The notes: generated by a model from the sequence alone, not told the origin. Shown: positions 8,845 through 17,295, numbered from the stretch's first letter. The stretch: 53,426 nt of DNA from JBAYSY01 sp041675885 (GCA_041675885.1 JBAYSY010000019.1:1-53426); one strand, 5' to 3'. A program made the numbers and translations.

Positions 8845-9010
8845 TCTTGCCCGGAACAGCCGCTTCAGCGGCCCGGGCAGCGGCCGACTGCCCGCATGGG
8901 CGGCCGCTATTGCAACGTTTCAACATGCACAGGCGTCAGGGTATTCGGCACCATAAACTGCCAGACTACAATCGTCACAGCGGCCCCCCGCGGTCGGCCG
9001 CTGCCCTCTG
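8845..9010 (+). repeat. dispersed terminal-inverted-repeat element, copy 1
   Basis: Copy of an element seen four times in this window. It has an outer segment (CTTGCCCGGAACAGCC), a left terminal repeat GGGCAGCGGCCGA at 8875-8887, a core containing GGCGGCCGCTATTGCAACG and GTATTCGGCACCATAAACTG, and a right terminal repeat TCGGCCGCTGCCC at 8994-9006 that is the exact reverse complement of the left. It sits 3' of the minus-strand erpA-like gene. No transposase is present, so it resembles a MITE/REP-type element. Confidence 0.85.
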
Positions 9011-9090
9011 TTTCGCAGTATATCTGCCCGTTCGGCAAAACCGACCAATATGTGCAGACTCCGCCGCAAACCCGCCCCTGCCGGGGCCGG

Positions 9091-9417
9091 TCAAAGCGAG
9101 AAGCTGGTGCCGCAACCGCAGGACGAGGCCGCGTTCGGGTTGTCGATCACGAAGCGCGCGCCGATCAGTTCCTCGGAAAAGTCGATGGTCGCGCCCGCGA
9201 GGAACGGCAGCGACACCTCATCGACCAGCACCTTGAACCCGCCCTTTTCCAGCACAAGATCGTCGGGCGCCGGGTCGTCGAGCCTTATATCGTAGTGGAA
9301 CCCGGAACAGCCGCCGCCCTCGACTGCGACCCGCAAGGCGCGGTGTTCGCCCGAGGCTTCGGCGATCTCGGCAAGGCGGGCATAGGCGCGGTCGGTCACG
9401 CGGGGCGGCAGTTGCAT
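9091..9417 (-). CDS. A-type iron-sulfur cluster carrier (HesB/IscA/ErpA family)
   Basis: 108 aa from the ATG at 9417, preceded by GGTGAAG; the in-frame ATG at 9444 lacks a site. The three Fe-S ligand cysteines are all present: one in GGGCSGFHY (about 37-45) and two in SCGCG near the C-terminus (about 99-103). These proteins receive [2Fe-2S]/[4Fe-4S] clusters from the scaffold and hand them to apoenzymes in the cytosol. The gene stands alone, divergent from dgt. ErpA and IscA cannot be separated by eye, so no symbol is assigned. Confidence 0.92.
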   Translation of the reverse strand: MQLPPRVTDRAYARLAEIAEASGEHRALRVAVEGGGCSGFHYDIRLDDPAPDDLVLEKGGFKVLVDEVSLPFLAGATIDFSEELIGARFVIDNPNAASSCGCGTSFSL

Positions 9418-9508
9418 GGCTTCACCAAATTTTCCCGGCACCATATCATTCGGGGCCGTTCGGTAATATAGGGGCGATAAAAGACGGTCACAAGAACGAG
9501 GCAGACCG

Positions 9509-10645
9509 ATGCCGGCACCCTATGCCTGCCAGCCCGGAGCCAGCCGGGGGCGACGCTTCCCCGAGGCGATGAGCACCTTCCGCAGCGACTTCCAGCGCGA
9601 CCGCGACCGGATCATCCATTCCTCGGCCTTCCGTCGCCTCAAGCACAAGACCCAGGTCTTCGTCGAGCACGAGGGCGATTATTACCGCACGAGGCTCACC
9701 CATTCGATCGAGGTGGCGCAGGTGGCGCGGACGCTGGCCGGGGTGCTGGGGCTGAACACCGATCTGGCCGAGGCGATCGCGCTTGCCCACGATCTCGGCC
9801 ACACCCCGTTCGGCCACACCGGCGAGGATGCGCTGGCCGCGCTGATGCAGCCCTACGGCGGTTTCGACCACAACGCCCAGTCGCTGCGCATCGTCACCCG
9901 GCTGGAACGGCATTACGCGGACTTCGACGGGCTCAACCTGACATGGGAGACGCTGGAGGGGATCGCCAAGCATAACGGTCCGGTAACGGGCGACCTGCCC
10001 TATGCGCTGGCCGAGGTGAACGCGGAATGGGATCTCGAACTCCACACTTTCGCCAGCGCCGAGGCGCAGGTGGCGGCCATCGCCGACGACGTGGCCTATT
10101 CGCATCACGACCTGCACGACGGGCTGCGTTCGGGGCTGTTCACCGAGGCCGACCTGATGGACCTTCCCGTGACCGGCCCGGCCTTCGCCGAGGTGGACCG
10201 GCTCTATCCCGGGCTCGACCCGATGCGGCGGCGGCACGAGGCGCTGCGGCGGGTGTTCGGCGCCATGGTCGAGGACGTGATCGCGGTGGCGCAGAACCGG
10301 CTTGCCGCGGCGCGGCCCGCCTCGGTCGAGGATATCCGGGCGATGGACGCCACCGTGATCCGGTTCTCCAAGCCGATGTATCAGGAGCTGAAGGCGATCC
10401 GGTCCTTCCTGTTCACCCGGATGTATCGCGCGCCGCCGGTGATGGCCGAACGCGCCAAGGTGACGGCGGTGGTGCACGACCTGTTCCCGCTCTACATGGC
10501 GCGGCCCGACCTCCTGCCGCGCGAATGGCGCGAGGACGTGGCGCAGGTGGCGGACGAGGTGGAACTGGCGCGGATCGTGGCCGATTACGTCGCGGGCATG
10601 ACCGACCGCTTCGCGTTGCAGGAACACGCCCGGCTGTTCGCGTGA
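9509..10645 (+). CDS. dgt: deoxyguanosinetriphosphate triphosphohydrolase-like protein (HD domain)
   Basis: 378 aa. The N-terminus SRGRRFPE followed by SDFQRDRDRIIHSSAFRRL is the classic dGTPase entry, and the HD metal site is intact: TRLTHSIEVAQVAR (H) and LAHDLGHTPFGHTGE (HD plus downstream His). Members hydrolyse dNTP to the nucleoside and triphosphate, controlling dNTP pools. The length and N-terminus match the shorter type-2 Dgt-like subfamily rather than the E. coli 505-aa enzyme, so exact substrate is uncertain. It is transcribed divergently from the Fe-S carrier gene. Confidence 0.93.
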   Translation: MPAPYACQPGASRGRRFPEAMSTFRSDFQRDRDRIIHSSAFRRLKHKTQVFVEHEGDYYRTRLTHSIEVAQVARTLAGVLGLNTDLAEAIALAHDLGHTPFGHTGEDALAALMQPYGGFDHNAQSLRIVTRLERHYADFDGLNLTWETLEGIAKHNGPVTGDLPYALAEVNAEWDLELHTFASAEAQVAAIADDVAYSHHDLHDGLRSGLFTEADLMDLPVTGPAFAEVDRLYPGLDPMRRRHEALRRVFGAMVEDVIAVAQNRLAAARPASVEDIRAMDATVIRFSKPMYQELKAIRSFLFTRMYRAPPVMAERAKVTAVVHDLFPLYMARPDLLPREWREDVAQVADEVELARIVADYVAGMTDRFALQEHARLFA

Positions 10646-10754
10646 CGGGCGGCCGCTGCGCCGGGGTTGCGCAACGCCCCCGCGATGGGGGGCTTTGCCA
10701 AGCGGTGCGGATGCGGCTACACCCGGCGCAAGGGTCAGGGACAGGAGGGGGCGC

Positions 10755-11567
10755 ATGGACGACGAGAAGCCGGGCGTGGTCGTCACCGGGGCGTCGGGGC
10801 GGATGGGGCAGACCCTGATCCGCGCCGTGCTGGGGTCGGAGCGGCTGCGGCTCGTGGCATGTGTCGAGCGGCCGGGACACGGCTGGATCGGCCGCGACGC
10901 GGGTGAGGCGATGGGCGGCGCGCCGGTCGGCGTCACGGTGATCGACGATCCGCTGGAGGCTTTCGCGGGCGCCCGGGCGGTGCTCGACTTCACCGCGCCC
11001 GAGGCGACGGTCGAATTCGCGGCACTGGCGGCGCAGGCGCGGCTGGTGCATGTGATCGGCACCACCGGGCTGGCCCCCGAACATCTGGCCAGGCTGTCCG
11101 CCGCCGCGCGTCATGCGGTGATCGTGCGAGCCGGGAACATGTCGCTCGGGGTCAACCTGCTGGCGCAACTGACGAAACGGGTGGCGGCGGTGCTCGACCC
11201 GGACTGGGATATCGAAGTGGTCGAGGCGCATCACCGGATGAAGGTCGATGCGCCTTCGGGCACGGCGCTGATGCTCGGGCAGGCGGCGGCCGAGGGGCGG
11301 GGCGCCGATCCCGATGCGGTCTTCGACCGGGGTCGCGACGGCATCACCGGCGCGCGCAGGCGCGGGGACATAGGTTTCTCGGCGATCCGTGGCGGCGATA
11401 TCGTCGGTGAACATGACGTGATCTTCGCCGCCGATGGCGAACGCATCGTGCTGCGCCATATCGCCACCGACCGGGCGCTGTTCGCCCGCGGCGCGCTGCG
11501 CGCCGCCCTTTGGGGGCAGGACCGCAAGCCCGGCGAATACGACATGGCGGATGTGCTTGGGCTGTAG
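10755..11567 (+). CDS. dapB: 4-hydroxy-tetrahydrodipicolinate reductase
   Basis: 270 aa from the ATG at 10755, chosen because ACAGGAGGGG lies just upstream; the longer frame from 10695 has no site. It makes tetrahydrodipicolinate for lysine and meso-diaminopimelate. The nucleotide-binding GASGRMGQTL is at residues 12-21, and the catalytic/substrate block EAHHRMKVDAPSGTAL (about 157-172) carries the conserved His pair, Lys and the SGTA loop. It lies 109 bp downstream of dgt on the same strand. Its 3' end runs into a repeat copy at 11616. Confidence 0.97.
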   Translation: MDDEKPGVVVTGASGRMGQTLIRAVLGSERLRLVACVERPGHGWIGRDAGEAMGGAPVGVTVIDDPLEAFAGARAVLDFTAPEATVEFAALAAQARLVHVIGTTGLAPEHLARLSAAARHAVIVRAGNMSLGVNLLAQLTKRVAAVLDPDWDIEVVEAHHRMKVDAPSGTALMLGQAAAEGRGADPDAVFDRGRDGITGARRRGDIGFSAIRGGDIVGEHDVIFAADGERIVLRHIATDRALFARGALRAALWGQDRKPGEYDMADVLGL

Positions 11568-11615
11568 CGGCCGGGCCGATCTCGCGCCCCCTGCCGCCAC
11601 GACACAGGCGGAACC

Positions 11616-11686
11616 GAGGGCAGCGGCCGCCCGTGCGGGCGGTCGGCCGCTGCACGGGCTGCTGGCGCGGCTGTTCCGGGCGAAGG
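11616..11686 (-). repeat. dispersed terminal-inverted-repeat element, copy 4 (core deleted, inverted)
   Basis: Read on the minus strand this matches the outer segment and left arm of the other copies (GCAGCGGCCGACCGCCCG then CGGGCGGCCGCTGCCC), but the left arm joins the right terminal repeat directly, leaving one large hairpin without the central ~80 bp. It lies between the convergent ends of dapB and the SDR gene, where it could terminate both. Confidence 0.75.
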
Positions 11687-11718
11687 CCGTGCTCCGGACG
11701 GCTACCCTTTTCCCCGGC

Positions 11719-12456
11719 TCAGCGTTTCGGCAGCAGGGGGTTCCAGGCCCAGTCGGGCAGGAACTGCGCCAGCCGCACCGCCAGCCCCATCGGCCCGGGC
11801 AGGGTGGCGCGGAACTGGTCCGACAGCATGAAGTCGAACATTCGCTGCGCCGCGTCCTCGGGGTCGAGCAGGCCGGGCATGGCAAAGTCGTTCTGCGCCG
11901 TCATCCGGGTGCGGATATAGCCCGGCAGCACCACCTGCACCTCGATTTCCGTATCGCGCAGGTCGGCGCGCATCGATTCGGCCAGCGACAGCACCCCGGC
12001 CTTGGCGGCACCGTAGCCGATCATGCCGGGCAGGCCCCGATAGGCGGCCAGCGAACTGACCAGCACCACATGCCCGCGCCCGCGTTCCATCATTCCGGGC
12101 ATCACCGTGCCCAGCACCCGCACCGTGCCGGTCAGGTTCACGTCGCAGAAGGCGGCGGCCTGTCCGGCGTCCCACTGGCGGGCGGTCATGGGGGCGTATT
12201 GCCCCGCCATGCAGATCACCCCGTCGATCTCGCCCGCCTGCTGCGCGGCAGCGGCGACCGCGGCGGGATCGGTCACGTCCATCGGCAGGACTTCGGCCCG
12301 GCCCGGCAGTTCCCCGGCCAGCGATTCAAGCCGGGCCGCGGTGCGGGCGCTCAGCACCAGGTCGGTTCCGGCGCGGCTCATCACCCGTGCAAGCTCGCGG
12401 CCCAGACCTTCGCTTGCCCCTATCAGCCAGTAACGTTTGCCCTGCCAATCACGCAT
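11719..12456 (-). CDS. short-chain dehydrogenase/reductase (SDR) family oxidoreductase
   Basis: 245 aa from MRDWQGKRYWLIGAS. The open frame extends 99 codons further upstream, but that part has biased, repeat-like composition and no family match. The classical SDR features are present: the glycine motif GASEGLGREL (about 13-22), NAG-like region CMAGQYAP, catalytic Ser in VSSLAAY, and YGAAK (about 147-151). The substrate cannot be assigned. The gene is convergent with dapB, with repeat copy 4 between them. Confidence 0.88.
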   Translation of the reverse strand: MRDWQGKRYWLIGASEGLGRELARVMSRAGTDLVLSARTAARLESLAGELPGRAEVLPMDVTDPAAVAAAAQQAGEIDGVICMAGQYAPMTARQWDAGQAAAFCDVNLTGTVRVLGTVMPGMMERGRGHVVLVSSLAAYRGLPGMIGYGAAKAGVLSLAESMRADLRDTEIEVQVVLPGYIRTRMTAQNDFAMPGLLDPEDAAQRMFDFMLSDQFRATLPGPMGLAVRLAQFLPDWAWNPLLPKR

Positions 12457-12744
12457 GAAACCCCTCCAAGATTGCGGCGGCATTTTGCGGCAGGGGGCCG
12501 GGGGCTGCAACCCCGGGACGCCGGCCCGTCGGCACAAAAGGCGAAGGGTCGCACCCCCGATCCGCCCGCAGCCCCGTCGATCTGCCTCCAGTCCCCCGCC
12601 GGGCCGTTGTTTCCCACGGGGTGTCGCGTGCCGAAGGTAGCATTTTCCGCCATTTCGAGGTATGTTCAATTGTAGCACGATGCCGGAGAAACCGGAGCAG
12701 CCCGACAACGGGAACAAGGAGGGGGAAACAGGGGGAAGCCGGAC

Positions 12745-12920
12745 ATGATGCAAGTGTCCATGATGCTGAACGGCGCGGGGGCCCGGTCCAGGGCCGTGCC
12801 CTGCCGGTGCAGTTTCTGTGCGAGAGGCCGGGGCTGACCGCTGTGCATGCGGACTGCGGCATCTCGCAATGCGGGGCCTGCGCGGTGCATGCCGATCCGG
12901 CCTCGAACCTCTGTTTCGAT
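12745..12920 (+). pseudogene. fragment of a CoxS/XdhA-type [2Fe-2S] subunit
   Basis: A good start (GGGGGAAGCC before ATG) opens MMQVSMMLNG, the usual N-terminus of molybdenum-hydroxylase small subunits (CO dehydrogenase CoxS). The match then continues in another frame as LPVQFLCERPGLTAV and DCGISQCGACAVHAD, the plant-type [2Fe-2S] cysteine cluster. It breaks off around 12905-12920 at CTTTATTGAAGAGAACAGC, after which there is no homology to the family. The reading frame is therefore shifted once and the C-terminal three quarters are missing, with no medium or large subunit nearby. A relic is the only reasonable reading. Confidence 0.7.
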
Positions 12921-13060
12921 CGAGGCTTTATTGAAGAGAACAGCACGGCGACCGATGCAGCCATCGCGTCGCCGCGATGGAACCGGTGGCCAACCGTCCG
13001 GCGGCAACCCTGATGGAGCCACCGGCGGCCTGTCGGTCGCGGCGGCGGGCTGAATTCCCC

Positions 13061-13233
13061 GCCGGATGGGTGGGGGCGGGGAGGCTCCCGCCCGTCGGGG
13101 GCGCGCTTGCGCGCCCCCTCCCGTTGGGCCGGGCGCCGCGCAAGAGCGCGGCGATGGTGGCATTTTCCCGGCGTTGCGCGGGGGGCTGGTTGGGAGCCTC
13201 CGGCGGGGATATTTTCAGACAGAAGAAGGGTGG
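13061..13233. repeat. intergenic palindromic repeat (second family), copy A
   Basis: A chain of GC-rich palindromes (GGGCGCGCTTGCGCGCCC, then GGCGCCGCGC..GCGCGGC) ending in GCCTCCGGCGGGGATATTT and an A/G-rich tail (AGACAGAAGAAGG). The same order of elements recurs at 44891-45014. It has no coding capacity. I recognise the GCCTCCGGCGGGGATATTT block as recurrent in Rhodobacteraceae intergenic DNA, but could not check this. Confidence 0.65.
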
Positions 13234-13363
13234 GGTGGCGCGATTTGTTGCGAAACGGAAAGGATAGGTGCCGGGAGGCCGGCTTTTCGTCAGGGGTAGT
13301 TGAGAAATGGCAAGCAGCAGGTGCAGGGGTTCAGGCTTGGTGCGGTGAGGCCGCCGCCCGGAA

Positions 13364-13397
13364 AGGCAAGGGGGCCGCGTGTGAAGCGGCCCCTTTC
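13364..13397 (-). terminator. intrinsic terminator of the methyltransferase/metF cluster
   Basis: Read on the minus strand: AAAGGGGCCGC, loop TTCACAC, GCGGCCCC, then CTTGCCTTT. The 8-bp GC stem lies 20 bp past the stop codon of the 13417-14385 gene. Confidence 0.65.
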
Positions 13398-13416
13398 CTG
13401 TTTCTGACTTCGGTCC

Positions 13417-14385
13417 TCAACCGCGTGCGCGCCGCCGCCCTTCCCGCCCGCCGCGTCCGGTGCTGCCTGCCGCCGCGGCCCGGCTTGCCTCGGCGAAGGG
13501 GGTGCCTTCCTTCACCGCGTCGAGCACCCGGGCGAAGCGGATCCACTCGCCGCCGTTCGCGTCGTGGTTCATCAGGAAGTTGGCGGCGCGGATTGCCTCC
13601 ATCTCGACCGGGCGCACCGGGTTCATGATCGCCGAGGTCATGCCCGCGCCGATCGCCATCGGCAGGAAGGCCGCGTTGATGCCGTGCCGGTTCGGCAGGC
13701 CGAAGCTGATGTTCGACGCGCCGCAGGTGGTGTTCACGCCCAATTCGTCGCGCAGCCGCCGCACCAGCGCGAAGACCTGCTGCCCCGCCGTCGCCATCGC
13801 GCCCACCGGCATCACCAGCGGATCGACCACGATGTCATGTGCCGGGATGCCGAAATCGGCCGCGCGCTCGACGATCTTCTTCGCCACCGCGAAGCGCACG
13901 TCGGGGTCTTCGGAAATCCCGGTGTCGTCGTTCGAGATCGCCACCACCGGCACGTTGTATTTCCTGACCAGCGGCAGCACGAGTTCCAGCCGCTCCTCTT
14001 CGCCGGTCACGGAGTTCAGGAGCGGGCGGCCCCCGGCGGCGGCGAGCCCGGCCTCCAGCGCGCCGGGCACCGAGCTGTCGATGCACAAGGGCACATCCAC
14101 CAGCCCCTGCACCAGTTCGATCATCCGGCGCATCAGCGGCGGTTCGGTCTCGTTCGGGTTCGGGTTCGAGTTGTAGACCACGCCCGCGTTGACATCGAGC
14201 ACCATCGCCCCGCAGGCGACCTGTTCCAGCGCGTCCTTCTCGACGGTCGAGAAATCCCCGGCCTCCAGTTCCGCCGCCAGCTTCTTGCGGCCGGTGGGGT
14301 TGATCCGCTCACCGATCACGCAGAAGGGCTCGTCAAAGCCTATGATAACGGTTTTCGTTTTTGATTCCAGGACGGTGCGGGTCAT
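13417..14385 (-). CDS. methyltetrahydrofolate:corrinoid methyltransferase (pterin-binding, DHPS-like)
   Basis: 322 aa. The N-terminal FCVIGERINPTGRKKL (about 20-35) is the pterin-binding signature shared by MeTr/AcsE, the MetH pterin domain and DHPS. Further family blocks are VLDVNAG, PLCIDSS, PLLNSVTGEEER and DPLVMPVG; TTCGASNISFGLPNRHGIN (about 229-247) closes the barrel. It should move the methyl group of 5-methyl-THF to a corrinoid protein. The MetF-like gene lies immediately upstream (3 bp), which supports a role in methionine synthesis through a multi-polypeptide MetH, as reported for some Rhodobacterales, rather than acetogenesis. A role in betaine-type demethylation is the alternative. 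Confidence 0.85.
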   Translation of the reverse strand: MTRTVLESKTKTVIIGFDEPFCVIGERINPTGRKKLAAELEAGDFSTVEKDALEQVACGAMVLDVNAGVVYNSNPNPNETEPPLMRRMIELVQGLVDVPLCIDSSVPGALEAGLAAAGGRPLLNSVTGEEERLELVLPLVRKYNVPVVAISNDDTGISEDPDVRFAVAKKIVERAADFGIPAHDIVVDPLVMPVGAMATAGQQVFALVRRLRDELGVNTTCGASNISFGLPNRHGINAAFLPMAIGAGMTSAIMNPVRPVEMEAIRAANFLMNHDANGGEWIRFARVLDAVKEGTPFAEASRAAAAGSTGRGGREGRRRARG

Positions 14386-14388
14386 TCT

Positions 14389-15321
14389 TCAACCTTTTTG
14401 TGAAGTTTGTTCGGCGGGCACGCCCGAGGCTCCGCCATGTTCCCTCACCCAGGCGGCGCTGGTGCCGATCCCGCCGAGCGGGAAGATATGCACCCGCTCG
14501 ATCCCGAAGCCGGGGTGGCGGGCCTTGTGGGCGGCGAGGTCCGAAAGGAAGGCGGTCGGCTCGAACGGCAAGAGCAGTTTCGTCACGTCTTTCGCGCGTT
14601 TCTGGAGCACCCGGAGCGAGGGGCCGACGCCGCAGGCGATGGCGAATTTTATCATCGTCTGGAGTTTCGCGGGCCCGGCGACGCCGATGTGGATCGGCAG
14701 GGAGATACCTTCGGCGGCCAGCCGGTCGGCCCAGGCGATCACCGGCGCGGCCTCGAAGCAGAACTGGGTGACGACGGCCATCTTCGCGTCGCTGCGTTCG
14801 GAAAACGCCTGTTTCCAGCGCAGCGCCTGCATCACCGCGCGGTCGGAGCCGTCGGGGTCGATGTCGCGGTTGCCTTCGGGGTGGCCCGCCACATGCAGCC
14901 GGGCGAAGCCGTCGAACAGGCCGGTCTCGATCAGTTGCATGGAGGATTCGAACTCCCCCGCGGGCTGGCTGATGCCCCCGGCAAGCAAGAGCGCCTGGTC
15001 CACCCCGGCCTCGCCCCGGTAACGGGCGATCCAGTCGGCCAGTATCGCCCTGTCGCGGATGATCCGGGCCGGGAAATGCGGCATGACGGCGAAACCCCCG
15101 GCCGAAAGGCGACGGGCGGTGGCCACCATGTCGTCAATCGGCGTGCCGTCGATATGGGCGATGTAGACCCGGGTGCCCTCGGGCAGCAGTGCGCGGAAAT
15201 CGCTGATCTTTTCGGCGGTGCGGGGCATCACCTCGATGGAATATCCCTGAAGCAGCGCCTCCATCTCGCGCGAGGCGGGGGGGGTGGCGGGGATGTCCCG
15301 GCGGAAGTTCAGAAGCGCCAT
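14389..15321 (-). CDS. methylenetetrahydrofolate reductase (MetF-like)
   Basis: 310 aa from the ATG at 15321, which follows GGGAGGCAATC; an upstream ATG at 15357 has no site. TIM-barrel protein with SIEVMPRTAEKI near the N-terminus (E/D-rich flavin-pterin entry), ADWIARYRGEAGVDQALLLAGG (split as GEAGVDQALLLAGG) and VVTQFCFEAAPV, the MTHFR FAD-barrel block. It reduces 5,10-methylene-THF to 5-methyl-THF, which the adjacent methyltransferase would use. The sequence diverges from E. coli MetF but the block order fits the alphaproteobacterial form found beside this methyltransferase. Confidence 0.82.
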   Translation of the reverse strand: MALLNFRRDIPATPPASREMEALLQGYSIEVMPRTAEKISDFRALLPEGTRVYIAHIDGTPIDDMVATARRLSAGGFAVMPHFPARIIRDRAILADWIARYRGEAGVDQALLLAGGISQPAGEFESSMQLIETGLFDGFARLHVAGHPEGNRDIDPDGSDRAVMQALRWKQAFSERSDAKMAVVTQFCFEAAPVIAWADRLAAEGISLPIHIGVAGPAKLQTMIKFAIACGVGPSLRVLQKRAKDVTKLLLPFEPTAFLSDLAAHKARHPGFGIERVHIFPLGGIGTSAAWVREHGGASGVPAEQTSQKG

Positions 15322-15353
15322 GATTGCCTCCCGGATGCGGGCCGCGCGTGGGA

Positions 15354-15650
15354 TCACGCCCGGCCGTCGTTGTCGATCAGCGCCTTGAGGCGCGCGGTGT
15401 CGTATTCGGTGTCGATCCGCGCCGCCTCGGCGGCGGCGACGGTGTCGGGGTCTCCGGCCACCTCATAGGGCGGCGCCTTCCGCCATTCGGCGAGATAGGC
15501 GTCGGTGTCGCGCGCGCCCACCTTCATGGCGCAGCGGTCGATCGCCTGTTCGAAACGTTCCGGCAGTGGTGCCTTGGCGCCGCGCCGCCCCTTGCCCACG
15601 ATCACCTGGGCCGGGATGTCGCGCCAATAGACGATGGTGACCCCGGGCAT
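15354..15650 (-). CDS. small protein of the virulence-factor domain family
   Basis: 98 aa from MPGVTIVYWRDIPAQV, preceded by GGGAAAGGGG; the longer frame to 15731 lacks a site. The segment VYWRDIPAQVIV and RFEQAIDRCAMKVGA fit a small Pfam family named only virulence factor. I recall it next to metF-type genes in Rhodobacterales, where it may take part in corrinoid or methyl transfer; this is inference. It ends inside the region upstream of the metF-like gene (33-bp overlap with that gene's extended frame), consistent with one operon of three genes. Confidence 0.7.
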   Translation of the reverse strand: MPGVTIVYWRDIPAQVIVGKGRRGAKAPLPERFEQAIDRCAMKVGARDTDAYLAEWRKAPPYEVAGDPDTVAAAEAARIDTEYDTARLKALIDNDGRA

Positions 15651-15758
15651 CCGATTCCCCTTTCCCTTTCGGGCCGTTCTAGGCGCAATCCGCCCCCGCG
15701 CGGGGGCGGATTTCGACATTGCGGGTGCCATGAGCGACCCCGGCGTTACGGCCCCTGC

Positions 15759-17147
15759 CTACGGGGTGACGGGAAACAGCGCCGGATCGGCATAGACCCC
15801 GGGGCGGCGGATGATTTCGACCGCCCGCGATATCCCGTCCGCCCCGGTCTCGTGGCGGCGGATCTCGTGCCGGGGCAGCAGCACCGAGACGAAAGCGGGC
15901 GCGCTGTCATGCACCCCGTTATGGGCGAAGACGCCGATATCGACCCGGGCCGAGGTCAGATCGGCCCGCCCCGGCACCGGGCGCGGCCCCTGCCAGTCGA
16001 TCTCGATCCGCGCCCGCGCGCCCGAGGGGCCTTCGGGGGCGATCCGCACCCGTGCCGGGTCGCCGCGCAGCAGCGCCCAGGTGAAATGCAGATCGCGGCC
16101 GTTCGGGTCGCGGGTGGTCTCGGCCGAGACGGTCAGCACCCGTGTTTGCGCCGGGTCGCGCCAGACCCGGGCGATGGCGGAAGGGGTGTCGAACAGCCGT
16201 TCCTCTGCCGTGCCCGGCTGTTCCGACAGCACCCGCAGGCGCACCATCGGCGGCACCTCGTCCGGCAGGATCGCATTCGCCAGCCGTACCTTGCGCATGA
16301 GGTTGATGCGGTCGGCCTCGAAGGCGCCCGGATGCGCGAGGCCCGACAGGTAGGCGCCGCGTGTCAGCACCCCGGATTGCGACCGCCGCCAGACCATCTG
16401 CACCGTGGGGGCAATGAGCCCGCGCTCATGCATGAACGCCTTGGTGTCGGGCCGGAACGCGGCGAGGATCATCGCCAGCGCCTCCAGATGCGGCCGGTCC
16501 GACCCGGAAGATCCCTGCGAGACGATCATGTAGGGCGTGTTGGCCGGGAACAGGTCGCCGCGTTCGGGGTCGTGGTCGCGGTGTTCGGGATAGACGTGGA
16601 TCTGCCCCGCGACATGGTTCTGGAACAACCGGCGCGGCCCCCCGGCCGAGGTCAGCGCCATCCGCCCCAGCGAGCGCCACATCGGCCCGGCGGTCAGCGC
16701 GGTCGAGGAATTGCCGATCAGCGGCGCGTCGAACAGCACCGGCCCGGCCAGTCCGTAGTCGAGTCCGGCCCCCCGCAGCGTATCGCCGTAGCGGATATGG
16801 GTCAGTTGCGGGTGATCCCCGGGGCGCAGGCGCGAATGGCCGCGGTCGCGGTTCTCGTAGAGATCGCCGTGATTGCCCGCCGCCCGGCCCGCGGCGAAAA
16901 GCTCGGCCAGCAGGCGATGGGCGGGTCCGGCCTCCGGCGGGACGGGGGGCAGATCGGCGGGGGCGGGGAAGGCGAGCCGGACCAGAAGCCGGTCGGTCGG
17001 CGGCTGGGGAATCAGGTTCGCCTCGCCGACCGCGGCGACGCCCTCCGCCACCGGGACCGGCGCGGGCGGGGCGGGGGGCTCCGCCCCCGCGCCGCCCGGC
17101 AGGACGGCAAGGGCGAGGATCAGCGGGCGCAGGAAGCGGGGCGTCAT
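15759..17147 (-). CDS. exported protein of unknown function
   Basis: 462 aa from MTPRFLRPLILALAV; an upstream extension to 17447 is repeat sequence. A Sec signal peptide is clear (LRPLILALAVLPGGAGA, cleavage near AGA-EP). The mature part is soluble, with distinctive blocks NHGDLYENRDRGHS, IGNSSTALTAGPMWRS, QIHVYPEHRDHDPERGD, GSSGSDRPHLEALAMIL, FAHNGVHDSAPAFVSV and a beta-rich C-terminal half. I do not recognise the family. It is codirectional with the methyl-transfer genes but 108 bp upstream of them. It is followed upstream by repeat copy 2. Confidence 0.75.
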   Translation of the reverse strand: MTPRFLRPLILALAVLPGGAGAEPPAPPAPVPVAEGVAAVGEANLIPQPPTDRLLVRLAFPAPADLPPVPPEAGPAHRLLAELFAAGRAAGNHGDLYENRDRGHSRLRPGDHPQLTHIRYGDTLRGAGLDYGLAGPVLFDAPLIGNSSTALTAGPMWRSLGRMALTSAGGPRRLFQNHVAGQIHVYPEHRDHDPERGDLFPANTPYMIVSQGSSGSDRPHLEALAMILAAFRPDTKAFMHERGLIAPTVQMVWRRSQSGVLTRGAYLSGLAHPGAFEADRINLMRKVRLANAILPDEVPPMVRLRVLSEQPGTAEERLFDTPSAIARVWRDPAQTRVLTVSAETTRDPNGRDLHFTWALLRGDPARVRIAPEGPSGARARIEIDWQGPRPVPGRADLTSARVDIGVFAHNGVHDSAPAFVSVLLPRHEIRRHETGADGISRAVEIIRRPGVYADPALFPVTP

Positions 17148-17295
17148 GCCGGGACGGGCCTCGGGTTTGTCGAGGGGCGGGGCGGGGGGCCAGTATGGGC
17201 CCGGGGCGCCCGGCGGGCAAGCCGGGCCGGGCGCTGCGGGGTGGTGCGCAGAAGCGTACCCTGCCGGGGCGGGGGCGGACCGGGGCGTTTTTCCC

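Noticed and set aside
12906..12990. Intact insertion sequence after the CoxS fragment
   Set aside because: Only a short IS-end-like motif; no transposase frame or second end was found.
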